Assembly (NCBI GenBank): GCA_020205615.1 | Contig: CM035166.1 | Coordinates: 93,784,706-93,848,705, forward strand | Length of the DNA: 64,000 bases | From: Panax quinquefolius | Lineage: Eukaryota; Streptophyta; Magnoliopsida; Apiales; Araliaceae | Direction: 5' to 3' | Shown: in pieces, positions 1-11,190 of the stretch | Numbering within the stretch: the stretch's first letter is position 1 | Layout of the letters: each line of letters begins with the position of its first letter | Notes under the pieces: model-generated | Database searches by the model: none | Seen by the model: the letters and a program-made list of their open reading frames with translations, nothing else | Told to the model about the DNA's origin: nothing | Made by a program: the position numbers and the translations under genes

Positions 1-123
1 TGGCGGATTGCGAAGATGAATTTAATATTTTTAACGATAAAGGTATTCAAGGTAACCTCACCTCTTTATCATATCGTGTACGTACCCTTTATTTCGAGGG
101 CAAAATTTCATAAGAAGGGAGGT
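1..123 (+). mobile_element. 3' end of a gypsy internal region, with polypurine tract
   Basis: This stretch matches, with small indels, the last 120 bases before the 3' LTR of the complete element at 33474-42531 (there about 40005-40125). It ends in a purine run (AAGAAGGGAGG, about 112-122), the polypurine tract that primes plus-strand synthesis, immediately before an LTR that starts TGTAAGACC. The rest of this element lies to the left of the window. No coding sequence is visible here. Confidence 0.85.
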
Positions 124-490
124 TGTAAGACCCCACTTTTATAAATAAAGATGAATTTTCTATAAATATTATTTTTGAATATTATGGAATAAATTTGATA
201 TAATGTTATAGTTGTGGGTAATATTTATAAATTTTACAAAGTAAGCAAGTTGTTATAAAATATTCGTTTGGTCTGGGAATATTAAATGCGACTACTAATC
301 AATCGATGGGACCCCATTAACGAAAGTATTGTCGTAGTTAGAAAACGACAAAATTATCTTTTATAAAAATAACGGCAGAGGTGTTACTGAATTAAAACCG
401 CTGAACTACCCTAGTAAAAAGTCAATGTCTGGCGTGGTTGCATAGTAGCACACGATATTGATTATTGATGCTTACGTGAGAAGTCACTTA

Positions 491-3260
491 TGTGACGCCC
501 CCAAAATAGGTATACACAACACCCATTCTGAGTCGCCAAATACATGGTACAAAAAGCAAACTACAACTTCAATAATACAAATGTCGTGTGAAATACGACA
601 ATATATACTATGAGTTTAAATATAATATTGTCTTCTAGACAATATCTATACTCAAATAAATCCCCATCATAATTATTGATTCATTATTTTACAAAAATGG
701 TGAGGACTACTAAACAACTCTCTCTAGAACCTTCATTCCATACCCCGACTAGTACTCGCTACATTCTCGCCTCCTGAGAAGAAAAATGGAACAACAAGGA
801 AAAGGGTGAGCTCAACTAGCCCAGTAAAGAATATTATGACTAAGATAATATACAACAAATTATCGTTAGTCTTCAACAGGGAAAAATCTGATAGAATACA
901 ATAGACAACAAGTTTCAGATCAATATTCATGGTGAAAATAATAATTCATAGAAGAGTTACGTAGAGAATGAAATCTACTATAATCTATGAATTTAACGGT
1001 CCATCATCAATATTTTATCCTCAGTAACATCAATCAATATGCATCCGAATCAAATATTCATCTTTTGCACTACAGCCAAAGATATTCATCGATTAGTCAT
1101 GTTCATTTAAACACTGCTCATCTTTGCACTACAGCCAAAGATATTCTTCAAATCATTCATCTTTGCACTACACTGGGCCAAAGATATTCAATAATATCAT
1201 CATTTAAGACCGAGGATGATGAAAAATATTTTTAAAGAAACGAATCCAAAGGAAAACAAAATGACAAGGATTAAGGATTAAGGATTCGTACTTGGTTTTA
1301 TCCACGCCCAAAAATACCTCAAAAATAATCATAGTGGTGTAAAATTCAAGAATGATCAAAACATGGATACAATCGAGTTAGTATCCGCATAGATATTTTT
1401 GGACAAAAAAGAAGAAATATTATTTTTCTATTGAATAGTGTTGGATATCATGAATAGTCCGTATATCGTGAATAGTAACTCAGACACCAAAAGATAAAAT
1501 TCCACAAAAACATCTTCACGCTTCATGAATAGTACTCGTGAATAGTAACTCGTGAATAAGTAACTCATGAATAGTAACTTCGTGAATAGTAACTCATGAA
1601 TAAGAACCCATGAATAGTAACCCCGATATGAAAAAGTTCCAAATTTGATAAAAACTTGGATCAACATTTCAAAGATAATGATATTGAAGAAATAATATCA
1701 TTACAAAAAAAAATAATATCCCTTACCTCGAAAGATCAAGACTTAATTAAAACACCTGATATAAAGGCTATGACTTGACTTGCACCAGTATAGCAATACT
1801 CAAAGTATACTCAAAATACTCACAAGAATACGCTCGATAATATAGAGAGAAAAACTTCAGCCTTCTAGGTGTGATTTTCAATTCTAACCTAAGCACCTTA
1901 TTTATAGGAAAATGCTTAGAACACCAAAAGCGAAAAATTTAATAAATTAATATATATATATATATCAAATTCATACGCCAACCTTAGAATTCAGATCCTA
2001 GCATTTCCCACATGCCACCTTCTAGAAAGAAATGATAAAAAAACGTTTTTCATAAAATAAATAATTAAAACTTACAAAATTAATTATTTGAGCTTGAAGT
2101 TCAATAATTCATAATAAATAGCCCTTTCATCAGAAAATTGAATCTCGCGTGTTTTATAGGAAATTCAATTCTCTACAACTTTGCGTAAGAAAGTTTTTCC
2201 AAATTCCAAATAGAAATTGACCGAAATCCACAAACAGGCGATTTTACGACTATAATCAAATTTCGATCAATAAATGGGGTCCACCGACATGTTTAACATG
2301 TTTTAAACATTTATTGCAACAAAAATACTCTTCCTCCTCAGATACTCATATATCCCACATTCGTTGTAAAATATCACCGCTAATATATTATTAAAATAAT
2401 ATATTTAAATGAATTATTTTATCGTAAAAAGATAAAATATTAATTTTCAACAATTGTCATTTTAAAAATTTTCTCCATCTATATCCACATAAAATCAATA
2501 TTTTCCTCATCATATAAATCAATAATTAATTATTCACAAATAATATTACGAGAATCACAATATTGACAACCAGTGCGCCTTCAGGAAAGAGGGGCTTTCC
2601 AATAAGAATTTCTTCTTCTTGGCGCAATTGATTAGGTGACCAAACCTCTCCTTAGACAGAACTTTCTAGACATTGCCAATAATGTTATCTAATAATATTA
2701 TTCGGATAATATGAATTATTGCTTCGATAATGAAAGATACTTGTGTAATGACAATTATCAAACAATGAAGAATATAAAATATCAACGCAAAGAATTATTA
2801 ACTCAATAAAATACCTTCGAGCGAAGAATTATCGTAACCATTATTGAGTAGTGCCTTCTTACGTAAGAATCAATAATTGGTGCAATACTGCAGTGTCTTC
2901 TTGTTGACAACCAGATAGTGTGTTTTTAACCACCGGGTATTCCAACAAGATTAATTGGAATAACTACGCCAGATTATTTAAAATCAACTTATATTTGTCG
3001 TTTTCTTCATCCAATCACTTTCATGGGGCTATGGGGCATGGTCAAGCTACATTGTACGAATATATATTCCCGACAAGATTTAATATTCCACGACCAAACG
3101 AATATTCCCCCGATATAATGAATATTTTATAACCACTTGCTTAATTTGAAATATTTGCATATTTAACCCTTAACTATCCACATTAATCAAATCAACCCTT
3201 ACTATTTCAAAATAATAAATAAAGGAAATTCCTTTTTATTTAAAAATTTCGGGTCTTACA
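491..3260 (-). mobile_element. Nested solo LTR (gypsy, minus), TSD ACTTA
   Basis: The segment starts TGTGACGCCC and ends GGGTCTTACA, the reverse complement of the family LTR. It is bounded by the 5-bp direct repeat ACTTA at 486-490 and 3261-3265. No internal region is present, so this is a solo LTR of about 2.77 kb, expected from recombination between the two LTRs of an inserted element. Inside are reversed copies of the ATCTTTGG units (about 1040-1200), GTGAATAGTAACT repeats (1430-1640) and a reversed TATA-like TTTATA (about 1900). The open frames on both strands are repeat-driven and not genes. Confidence 0.93.
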
Positions 3261-3558
3261 ACTTAGCTATACTCAATTATTGCTACGATAATTGTTTGAT
3301 CATATCTCTTATATTATTGATTCAATTATTGTCACAAAGATATCTCAGTATAATATGTTATATTATTAATTGAGACGACAAGTTATAAATGATTAATAAT
3401 TGTTGAAAGATTAAATATGTGTTGATTAAAAATAAAATGATTTGTGGTAATATTTATTCAATCCTTGATGTATATAAAGAGTCCTCATTATGAAGGCGTT
3501 TGTGGTAAGTTTGATTATTTTATGGGGGCCCATATATCATCATCTAAGAGTCTCTTCG

Positions 3559-3770
3559 TCAATAGTATTTACCTTTGTGAATAGTAATTACCTTCGTCGA
3601 TAGTATTTACCTTCACAATAGTATTTACCTTTGTGAATAGTAATTACCTTTGTGAATAGTAATTACCTTTGTGAATAGTAATTACCTTCGTCAATAGTAT
3701 TTACCTTAAATCGATAGTAATTACCTTCTTCAATAGTAATTACCTTCGTCAATAGTAATTACCCCTTCAT
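3559..3770 (+). repeat. 19-20-bp tandem array in LTR U3
   Basis: About ten units resembling TTTGTGAATAGTAATTACC follow each other, with variants carrying CGTCGATAG or CGTCAATAG. The array lies just upstream of the LTR TATA-like box, so it is in U3 and could act as a promoter or enhancer repeat. A homologous, longer array sits in the LTR at 59409-62284, and related reversed units occur in the minus LTRs near 1550, 25550 and 57780. Confidence 0.85.
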
Positions 3771-5569
3771 GAAATAGTAGTTGTCCCTTCAATATTACCA
3801 AGAGTTAATCGCTTCTTGATTGTTCGAAGGGTTAATTACCCTTCATGAAATAGCGATTTGTCTCTTCAATATTACCAAGAGTCATATTGACCCTTCGTTA
3901 AGACCAAGAGCCACCCTCGGTTTTTTATAAAATAGAAAGCTCATTCCTTCATTATTTCTTACAAATTCAATGAAACTCTAGAGAGAGAAACTATAGAGAG
4001 AAAGAAGAAAAGTATTCGCTACTTCACTTTTCCAATATTCAGTTCTTCTAAGGTAGGGAATATTATTTGTTGTACTTTCGTAAGGGGGTGTTATTCTTTC
4101 TTATTCATGAAGAAAACTTCATTATTCCATTCTTTATTATTCTCATTGGAATAACTCGTAAAAGTGGCATACCCTATACATAACTCGATATCATGACACC
4201 CTATACTTGGTGAAATCCTTATGTTATTCCATTCTTATCTATTCTCATTGAATAACTCAGACACGCTGAATCCCCTATACTTGGTGATCTTCTTCATTAT
4301 TCCATTCTTTATTATTCATTGGAATATCCATCATGTGTTTTACACCGACACGGTTCCGCTTTTTTATTATTATTCTGGAACATCCTCATCATGTGTTTTA
4401 CACCTACCTCGGTTCCGTTTATTTTATTATTATTACTTGGAACATCCATGCTACATGCATTTTACGCCTGACCGGTTCCGTTATTTATTATTCTCATTGG
4501 AATAACTCACCTGTCTTGTCTATCGCATTTACGGTGATTTCTTTTGTTATTCCATTCTTTATTATACCCAAATAAGTTAAAACTTTGACTTATATACTCC
4601 ATGAATTTAGTGGAATATCCTTGATATTTGCGCTTCATCCAATATTTTTTAATGAAAATATTTTTACGAGCATTCTTGAATTTTACTCTACAAAGCGATA
4701 TCATGTTGACAATTTGGGCGTTATTAGTTCCCGAATAAATTAATTCGTGAACTTGTTTTATTGAATTATTATGTCATTGTCATCATCCTCATGTTATATT
4801 ATGTTATCTTTGGCTTACGTGCATAGATGAACTTAGTATGATTATGACCAGGGATCATTCAGTATAATCATAGCTTGATATAAATGATGTGACAAAAGTC
4901 CTCGATGGCTTTGTAATGCGATGATGGATAGTTTTTGGTATGATTATGACCAGGGAGTGATTCTAATATAGTCATGACCATTGATAATTTGATGAAAATC
5001 CTTGGCCGTAGTACGGGGATGATTAGATATTGTGGTTTATTCATTAAACCGAGTCTTAGTGATAAAATTGATGAAAACCTTTTAAAACCTAAAAGATAGT
5101 AGACTTTATTTTTACTTGACTCTTTTAATGGATTGCATATTCATTGCAGATTAAACCGGTTGTTTATTGTATTTTATCGGTTTAACATCATTGTAGGCTA
5201 ATGATAATTTATTCGCATTATCTTAGTCATAATATTTCTTACTAGGCTAGTTGAGCTCACCCTTTCTTTCACCGTTCTCTTGTGAAATGAGAATATAAAT
5301 GGGACGGACGTCGGGGAAAAGAGTGATGGTCCCAAGATAGCATTAGTAGTCCTCACTATTCTCGTTAAATAGTGTGACAATAAATGTAATGAGGACTCCT
5401 TGAGTATGGATATTGTCTAAATGACAACATTCCTATTAGAACTCTCGGTTTATGTATTGTCGTATATGTTACACGACGGATGTATAATTAAGTTTGTATT
5501 TGAATTTATGTACCATGTAAGTGGCGACCCAAGATGGGTGACGATACCTAATTTTGGGGGCATCACAAT

Positions 5570-5581
5570 TGGTATCGTAGC
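5570..5581 (+). other. Gypsy primer-binding site (tRNA-iMet type), copy A
   Basis: TGGTATCGTAGC begins two bases after the LTR end. It resembles TGGTATCAGAGC, the complement of the 3' end of plant initiator tRNA-Met. The mismatches fall at the CAGAGC part, a place that also varies in other copies here (TGGTATCGAGC at 35906, TGGTATCAAAGC at 62287). Confidence 0.8.
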
Positions 5582-5752
5582 TTAGGATATGATCCACTGC
5601 TAAGATGTGAGACTAGAACTAGGAAGGAGAGATATAGGAAATTCCTTCGCTAGTATGACCTACCTAAGTTTATTTGGTATTTGATTGGTCTCGGAGTATA
5701 GTGATAATATGTTGCATGTCAATTAACCCTTATTTTGTGGCGGTGTTTGAAA

Positions 5753-6925
5753 ATGGCATCCGAGAATGTTGAGAATAGCAATGGAGCACAAGAGACCTGC
5801 TGATTCTCCATAGATCAATAATCGTGACAATGTGCAATAGGATGACGATAATCCTCCCGTAAAAACAACAACACCGATCAATCGACGAAACGACAGTGCG
5901 TTTAAGAGGTTTTTAGAATTCATGCGACATCGGTAAAAGCGACTTACATCCAAAACGTAGGTGGAAACACGAAAAACTCTCGGCGGTCACCGCTAAACAA
6001 TTCAAGGAGCCGGGAGCACCGGAGTTTAAGGAGAGCCAAAACCACTTCATGGAAGCATGGATAAAGCAGATTACCAAGATATTTGATGTCTTGGGATGCT
6101 CCGAGGAGCAAAAGGTTCCCTTCCGCCTTTATGTTGCGCGGAGAGGCGATTCATCGGTGGGAATCGGTAAAAACGTACTCAACTTCGGCCAGATCAAGAT
6201 ATCTTGGGAGAAGTTCCAGAGTCGTTCAACGACAAATACTTTCCTAAAAGTATTCGCCACATGAAGGAGGTGGAGTTTATCAAGTTGGAACAAAACAATA
6301 TGACCGTGTCGCAATACGAGGCAAAAATTTCATGCGAGTTATCACGATTCAAGTCCCCACTTGGTGGATAATGAAGAGAGAATGGCGCGAATGTTTTTAA
6401 GAGGTTTGAAGTCGGAGATACGTCAACATCTTATTTCTCAAAAACCGTGTTTGTATTCAGATGTTATAAATAGGGCTCGATTAGTGGAGCGCGATAACGA
6501 GTCAACGCAACTAAAAGAGAGCAAATTTGAAAAAATTATAATACCAAAGTGAGAGTAGTCATCGAACGGTGACAACAAGCGTAGAGGAATCAACAGTGCC
6601 GGATATGGTAACCACTTTGGTAATCGTGGTCAAAGCAATAAGAATGGACATTTCAAGAAAAGGAGATTCAACAATGATGGAAAGACGCGTCGACCAAAGA
6701 CCCGTTGTTAAGGAAGGAGAAAGACCACCTATCATATGCTTCAAATGCGAGGAGGTGGGACACATCATCCGAATCTGCGCCATGCCGTCCAAAAGCATGT
6801 TATAATTGTGGAAGAGAAGGTCACTTAGCTCGATTTTGTCGTTCATCAAGACAAATTCAACTAGGATGGAGGCACCAAAGGTCATTCCTGCACAAACCAA
6901 AGCCAGAGTTTAAGAGAGAGCGTTT
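5753..6925 (+). pseudogene. gag: Degraded gypsy gag, copy A
   Basis: This is the nucleocapsid/capsid gene of the non-autonomous gypsy copy A. It opens with ATG at 5753 (MASENVENSNGA) and soon meets a stop. Homology continues in shifting frames: a capsid segment with the WIKQITKIFDVLGC motif (about 6058-6100), a later block around VDNEERMARMFLRGLK (6361-6420), and zinc knuckles near 6738-6839. The second knuckle, CYNCGREGHLARFC at 6798-6839, is intact CX2CX4HX4C. Several frameshifts prevent a full product. The minus-strand relative at 23.3-24.4 kb shows the expected order and is better preserved. Part of the frameshifting may be sequence error, since breaks fall at CCG/CAG words. Confidence 0.8.
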
Positions 6926-6929
6926 TTTC

Positions 6930-7345
6930 TCGTGACGAGGAACCCGAATAAAATTATCACGGTAAGTTAATCATAAGCTCTTGCGAAGTCTATACCGTGT
7001 TAGATACCGCCTCTACCCACTCTTTTATTTCACCTAGTTGTGTTCAACGCTTAAATTTGACTCAAGAAGTTAGACTTTGACTTATTGGTTGAAACTTCGT
7101 TAGTAGGAGCCTTCATCACGCTTACTATTTTTAAATCTTGTTTGATTCAAATAAACACTTTCACGTTACATCGATCTTATCTTTTGAAAATACTTGCCTT
7201 TGATGTGATTTTAGGAATCAATTGGTTAACTACTCATCATGCTTTTCGTAAGGTTGTTAGCTTTTATATTCATAACCAACTTTGTTGTGCGAATTCAAGT
7301 AACCAAACTACTAAAGTCAATTATTGTTATATCAAGCCATAAGTA
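6930..7345 (+). pseudogene. Degraded gypsy aspartic protease, copy A
   Basis: Retropepsin domain that would cleave the Gag-Pol polyprotein. The motif around the catalytic Asp reads DTA at 7003-7011, followed by STHSF, where the intact minus-strand copy has DTG. Downstream blocks [16 protein letters not shown] and KVVSFYIHNQ (about 7197-7285) match the same relative. The reading frame shifts between blocks, so no functional enzyme is encoded as written. The DTA change lies at a lost CCGG word (ACCGGT became ACCGCC). Confidence 0.78.
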
Positions 7346-7499
7346 AAGAGCCCTAAACCTTTCGTTGTTGACTTCCTTGTGTGGAATGCACCGCTTTATT
7401 TTCTGTAGGCGACATCGTGAATGAAGATGGCAAGTTTATAGGTATCATTGTGAGGTGCTATCTAGGTTAAGGGATAGAAGTCACGATTGGTATCAATGT

Positions 7500-7690
7500 G
7501 ACGTACTATCCAAGTCTTGGATGAGAGTCACAGCTTTTGAATGATATTTCTATTATTAATAAATTTTCCGCGTATTCTTGAAGACTTCTTAGCCTACTTA
7601 GATAGTGAAATCGAATTTCAGATTGACCCCAAAGACAAAACCCATTTCTTAAACCCTCAAATATTTCTTCAACTAAAATGAACAGTTTAC
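7500..7690 (+). pseudogene. Stub of gypsy reverse transcriptase N-terminus, copy A
   Basis: A short segment encodes pieces matching the protease-RT linker (the [10 protein letters not shown] region) and the following ...IDP.DKTHFL block, seen in the minus element as [13 protein letters not shown]. After about 7680 the homology ends, and the fingers/palm core with its FIDD motif is absent. The same end point is seen in copies B, C and D, so this is an inherited deletion boundary and not a local break. Confidence 0.6.
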
Positions 7691-8890
7691 GTGGTTTATG
7701 ATGAAAGTCATAATAAAAGCATTGAACTAATGAAAATCATGGGTATACGTGGTATTAGTAAGTGTTATGATGAGTTATGTTGGTTAGTATGTGAAAACAT
7801 GAAAGTTTCTTAAAAATCACAAGGAGTTAAAAACCAGATTTTGGTGAAAAACGTAACATGAAATTAAATTGACCAAATCTCCTATTATATTTTGAATTTT
7901 TGAGTGTGGTCAAGTCCTAGAGTTAGATCTATGAGTTACCTAACTAATCCAAGTGGAATCACTGAAAAAGGTGTTGTAGATTTTCGTGTGGACTGATTTT
8001 AGCAAAGGAGTCAAAACTTCAAAATGTCCAAAAAGTTGCTGCCACATTTTTGTAAGGGCTGTTTCGGCCACTTAATTAGTGAGAAAAATTCAGGCCTTTT
8101 GGGACATAAAAGTATATGCTATAAAGAACATCGTGTCCAAAAATGAGCTCATTCCGACTTAAAATGAGCAAGTTATGACCATTTCAATATTTAGGTTTTT
8201 TGACGAAAAATGCTATAACTGGAGTTCTATAACTCCGATGACCATGAAATTTAAACTGGAGGCTCACATTAACATGTGTAAGGTCCTGCCAAGATTTGGG
8301 AATTTTTGGAGTTAAACTTGAGGTAGCTAATTTCTTAAGGAATTAATTAGAAATTGATTTTTGAAAAATAGTAAATGAATTTTAAAATTTCCGAAAAATA
8401 TATTTTCATTATGGGACTATATTATGCTAAATCCCAGAAAAAAAATATTTTTGGGACTGATTTGGTATTTTTCATGAAAATAGTTTAGTTACGAACATAT
8501 GAGTTAAATATGTTATGTGAAGTAACAAAGTTGAAAATAGGATTTTATGGCTAGAGAATCCTATATAGAGTATATGCATATTTTTTTGATGAGGGATTTG
8601 ATAATTGGTGATGATATCTTATGAGTATGGCATTTTTGAATGATTAAATGCATTAATGGTAAAGCGTAAAACAATTGAGATAAATTGTTTATAAATTTGA
8701 AGAAGTGATTAAAATATTGTTATAATATTAATGATATTAGATTATAAGATTATTAAGTGATTGATAACATGGGGATATTCTTGAATCCTGGATAAATTAT
8801 ATTATAAATGTTTAATATTTATCCTTTATCTCATTTGATTGATTCTTTATATCATTGACATGATCCTCATGCTTATATTATGTTGAAAGT
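7691..8890 (+). other. Non-coding AT-rich part of the non-autonomous gypsy, copy A
   Basis: About 1.2 kb with no sustained reading frame occupies the place where RT, RNase H and integrase would be. It is shared almost base for base with copy B (19800-21000) and at lower identity with copy C (38010-39210), and its start is seen in copy D (63955-64000). I recognise no protein remnant in it. It is therefore a fixed part of this lineage, perhaps the original 3' untranslated region. Confidence 0.7.
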
Positions 8891-8964
8891 CATCTATGGC
8901 TCACGTGCATAGATGGACTTGGTATGATTATGACCAGGGATTGTTCGGTATAATCATAACCGTA

Positions 8965-9296
8965 ATTGAAAACACGATTATCTTTAGTAGTAGTGCATGG
9001 ATAATTTGTGGTCGTGATACTAATGAATACACGATTATCTTTGGTAGTAGTGCATGGATAATTTGTGGTCGTGATACTAATAATATACACGATTATCTTT
9101 GGTAGTAGTGCATGGATAATTTGTGGTCGTGATACTAATGAATACATGATTATCTTTGGTAGTAGTGTATGGATAATTTGTGGTCGTGATACTAATGAAT
9201 ACACGATTATCTTTGGTAGTAGTGCATGGATAATTCGTGGTCGTGATACTAATAAATATCCTTGGCCTGTAGTGCAGGGATGATTCGATGATATGG
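8965..9296 (+). repeat. 57-bp tandem array, copy A
   Basis: Five near-identical units of 57 bp (19 codons) run from about 8970 to 9257, followed by a diverged unit with CCTTGG...GCAGGGAT. Each unit holds an inverted repeat, ATTATC near its start and GATAAT about 20 bases later. Because the period is a multiple of three and lacks stops, open frames appear on both strands; these are shadows. The array sits near the 3' end of the internal region and is cut at 9296/9297 by the copia element. Confidence 0.9.
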
Positions 9297-11177
9297 ATGC
9301 ACACAAGCCAATCATGTTTGATGATAAAGCATATACTTTGTAACAATCTTATTCATTTATTAATAAAAAGTATTAATTTATTAAAGGGTTTTAATTATCT
9401 ACATGATGTTGTTTTATAATATGTGATAAACCCATAGTTTTAAGCAATGCTTTTAGAATAATGATGATGATCATTCTAATGAGATCTAAATTCTTAGAAA
9501 GCTTAAAACTAAAATAGTTCCCAATCATTGGATTACTAAATTGGGGATTAGTGAATCCGGATAGATTGGTACATACATTACGTTTTGCTCATTGGATGAG
9601 GATGATTGATCTCATGATCATTTGTGTGGAGACACTAAAGCAAGTATGTAGGTGCTTATTAGAGAATAAGTTCACTTTGAACGTGGCTCGCTAAGGAATA
9701 CCTAATGGAGTTTTACTTGCTCGTCAATAGGAATTCTCAGTAGTGATAGTAGTACAAGTGATCCTTGGACTTGAGATCATCATAGTATCTTGTGTATGAT
9801 GAGTTATACTTTGACTTATTCCTTAAGACCCTTAGGGTATATCAAAGGGTATGTTTGGGTATAATAAATTGTACATGGAGATAATGTATGATCAATAAAG
9901 AATCTACCACTTCTAATAAAAGAAGAGAAATGTCCTATGTGATTTGATAAATGACAACCCAAAGAGTCCTTGGCGAAAGCGTAATGAAATTAGAAAGGAG
10001 TTTCTAATTTGCATTATTTGAGTTGTGCATTTAAGGATCGAAATACATATAATTAAATAAAATAAGACTTGACAAGAATTCCATGTCTTATATTTAATTG
10101 GGACATCAGATGGTGGAAGGATTGAATTGTCGGTAACTATTTACTCAAAGGTTCTTTAATGATTAATGTTGAAATCTATATTATCCGGAAAGTCGTTGAT
10201 CGCTAGGGAGCTTATCCCTATTGTAGAATAAATATTATTTATTTAAATAAATTAATTGTTTAATTTATTTATTTAAATAAGATTAGAATTGTTCTAATTG
10301 ATTTATTCACAACCTAGGTTTAATATGGAGAACCTAAAGGGTCACACCATAAAAAAAGGAAGAATAATTATTTAAGAAGTTAATGGCATAATCGTAATAA
10401 TATAGTTAAGTATATTTAATTTAATCTATGGTGATAGAATAAATTAAATAGCTTAATATTTATTATTTAATATTTTAGAAATATTAAATATAAATTAATA
10501 AGAAGAGTCTTATTAATATTATTACAATTATTATTATTTTAATTTCTAAAAAGTTTAGGAATTAATTTAATATAAGTACTCTCATTTATTCCTAATATGA
10601 TTAGGAAGGAAAATTAGTTAAAAGAGTTTAATTAATTATCCCTAATTAGATTAGGGAGCTTAATTAATTAAAAGAATTTAATTAATTAAATAAATCTCAA
10701 TTCTTTAATTGTTAAGGTGGGTTGCCCACATCTATAAATAAGAGGAGTCTTATTATGGGTGTTGGTGGTTGTTGACTTTCACAACTACGTAATAATTCCA
10801 ATTTTTTGGAGAGTACGCCCTTTTCTATAGAGATAGAAAACTAGGGTTGAGCCAATACCCTTCTTCTTGAATCTTTATTTTTCCTTGGTGTATCACCTCT
10901 AAAGGCCAAACATATGGGTGGCTAACGTTGATCAAATGAAGGAACAAAACCCCGGTGGATTCAAGTTGAACGTGAAAGGATTTGGAGGTGAACTTGTACC
11001 TGAGGAAGCTCGATCTTCAAGGGCATGATTTTATTCTTTATCTTTTCGTTTAATTAATAATTATGCATAAAGGGTGATCCGGGTATATGGTTTGTAAAAT
11101 TTTTAAACTCTGATTTTACACGTTTTTCGCACTTTTTATGCAATTTGATTGCGTTCTTGAATATTACAAACCTAACA
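9297..11177 (+). repeat. Copia 5' LTR
   Basis: The segment begins ATGCACACAAGCC and ends AAACCTAACA. It aligns throughout with 16252-18134, with scattered small indels. Compared with the 3' LTR it has lost the terminal TGAAAGTAGT. It is AT-rich, with TTAATTAATTAAA-type stretches at 10440-10690 and a CTATAAATAAGAGG sequence near 10730 that could serve as a TATA box. Confidence 0.9.
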
Positions 11178-11178
11178 G

Positions 11179-11190
11179 TGGCATCAGAGC
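11179..11190 (+). other. Copia primer-binding site
   Basis: TGGCATCAGAGC follows the LTR end after one base. It differs by one base from TGGTATCAGAGC, the standard complement of plant initiator tRNA-Met, which primes minus-strand DNA synthesis in most plant copia elements. Confidence 0.85.

Larger units (their letters stand above)
124..5567 (+). mobile_element. Ty3/gypsy LTR (+), interrupted by a nested solo LTR
   Basis: The LTR starts TGTAAGACCCC and ends ...CATCACA, just before a primer-binding site. It is split at 490/3261 by a minus-strand solo LTR, leaving arms 124-490 and 3261-5567, roughly 2.7 kb in total. The right arm holds, in order, a tandem array (3559-3770), a TATA-like TATAAAATA near 3926, a purine-rich AGAGAGAAA segment, GTTATTCC/GGAATAAC hairpin units (4100-4570) and ATCTTTGG-type units (4800-5040). 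It is flanked by a polypurine tract on the left and a primer-binding site plus gag on the right, so it serves as 3' LTR of one element and 5' LTR of the next. Confidence 0.85.

Noticed and set aside
1428..1667. 79-codon minus-strand frame
   Set aside because: It is in the GTGAATAGTAACT repeats of the solo LTR and reads as a low-complexity repeat peptide.
3559..3770. A CRISPR-like array
   Set aside because: The units are directly contiguous degenerate tandem repeats with no unique spacers, inside a plant LTR.
4221..4575. Overlapping open frames in the LTR (also at 34473-35032, 41019-41552 and 60926-61222)
   Set aside because: They lie in the GTTATTCC/GGAATAAC and GGAAC/GTTCC hairpin units, differ in frame and sequence between LTR copies, and have no conserved protein.
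8890..9346. Open frames of 69 to 141 codons on both strands in the tandem array
   Set aside because: They follow from a 57-bp period without stops. The predicted peptides are simple repeats of 19 residues with no start context or homology.
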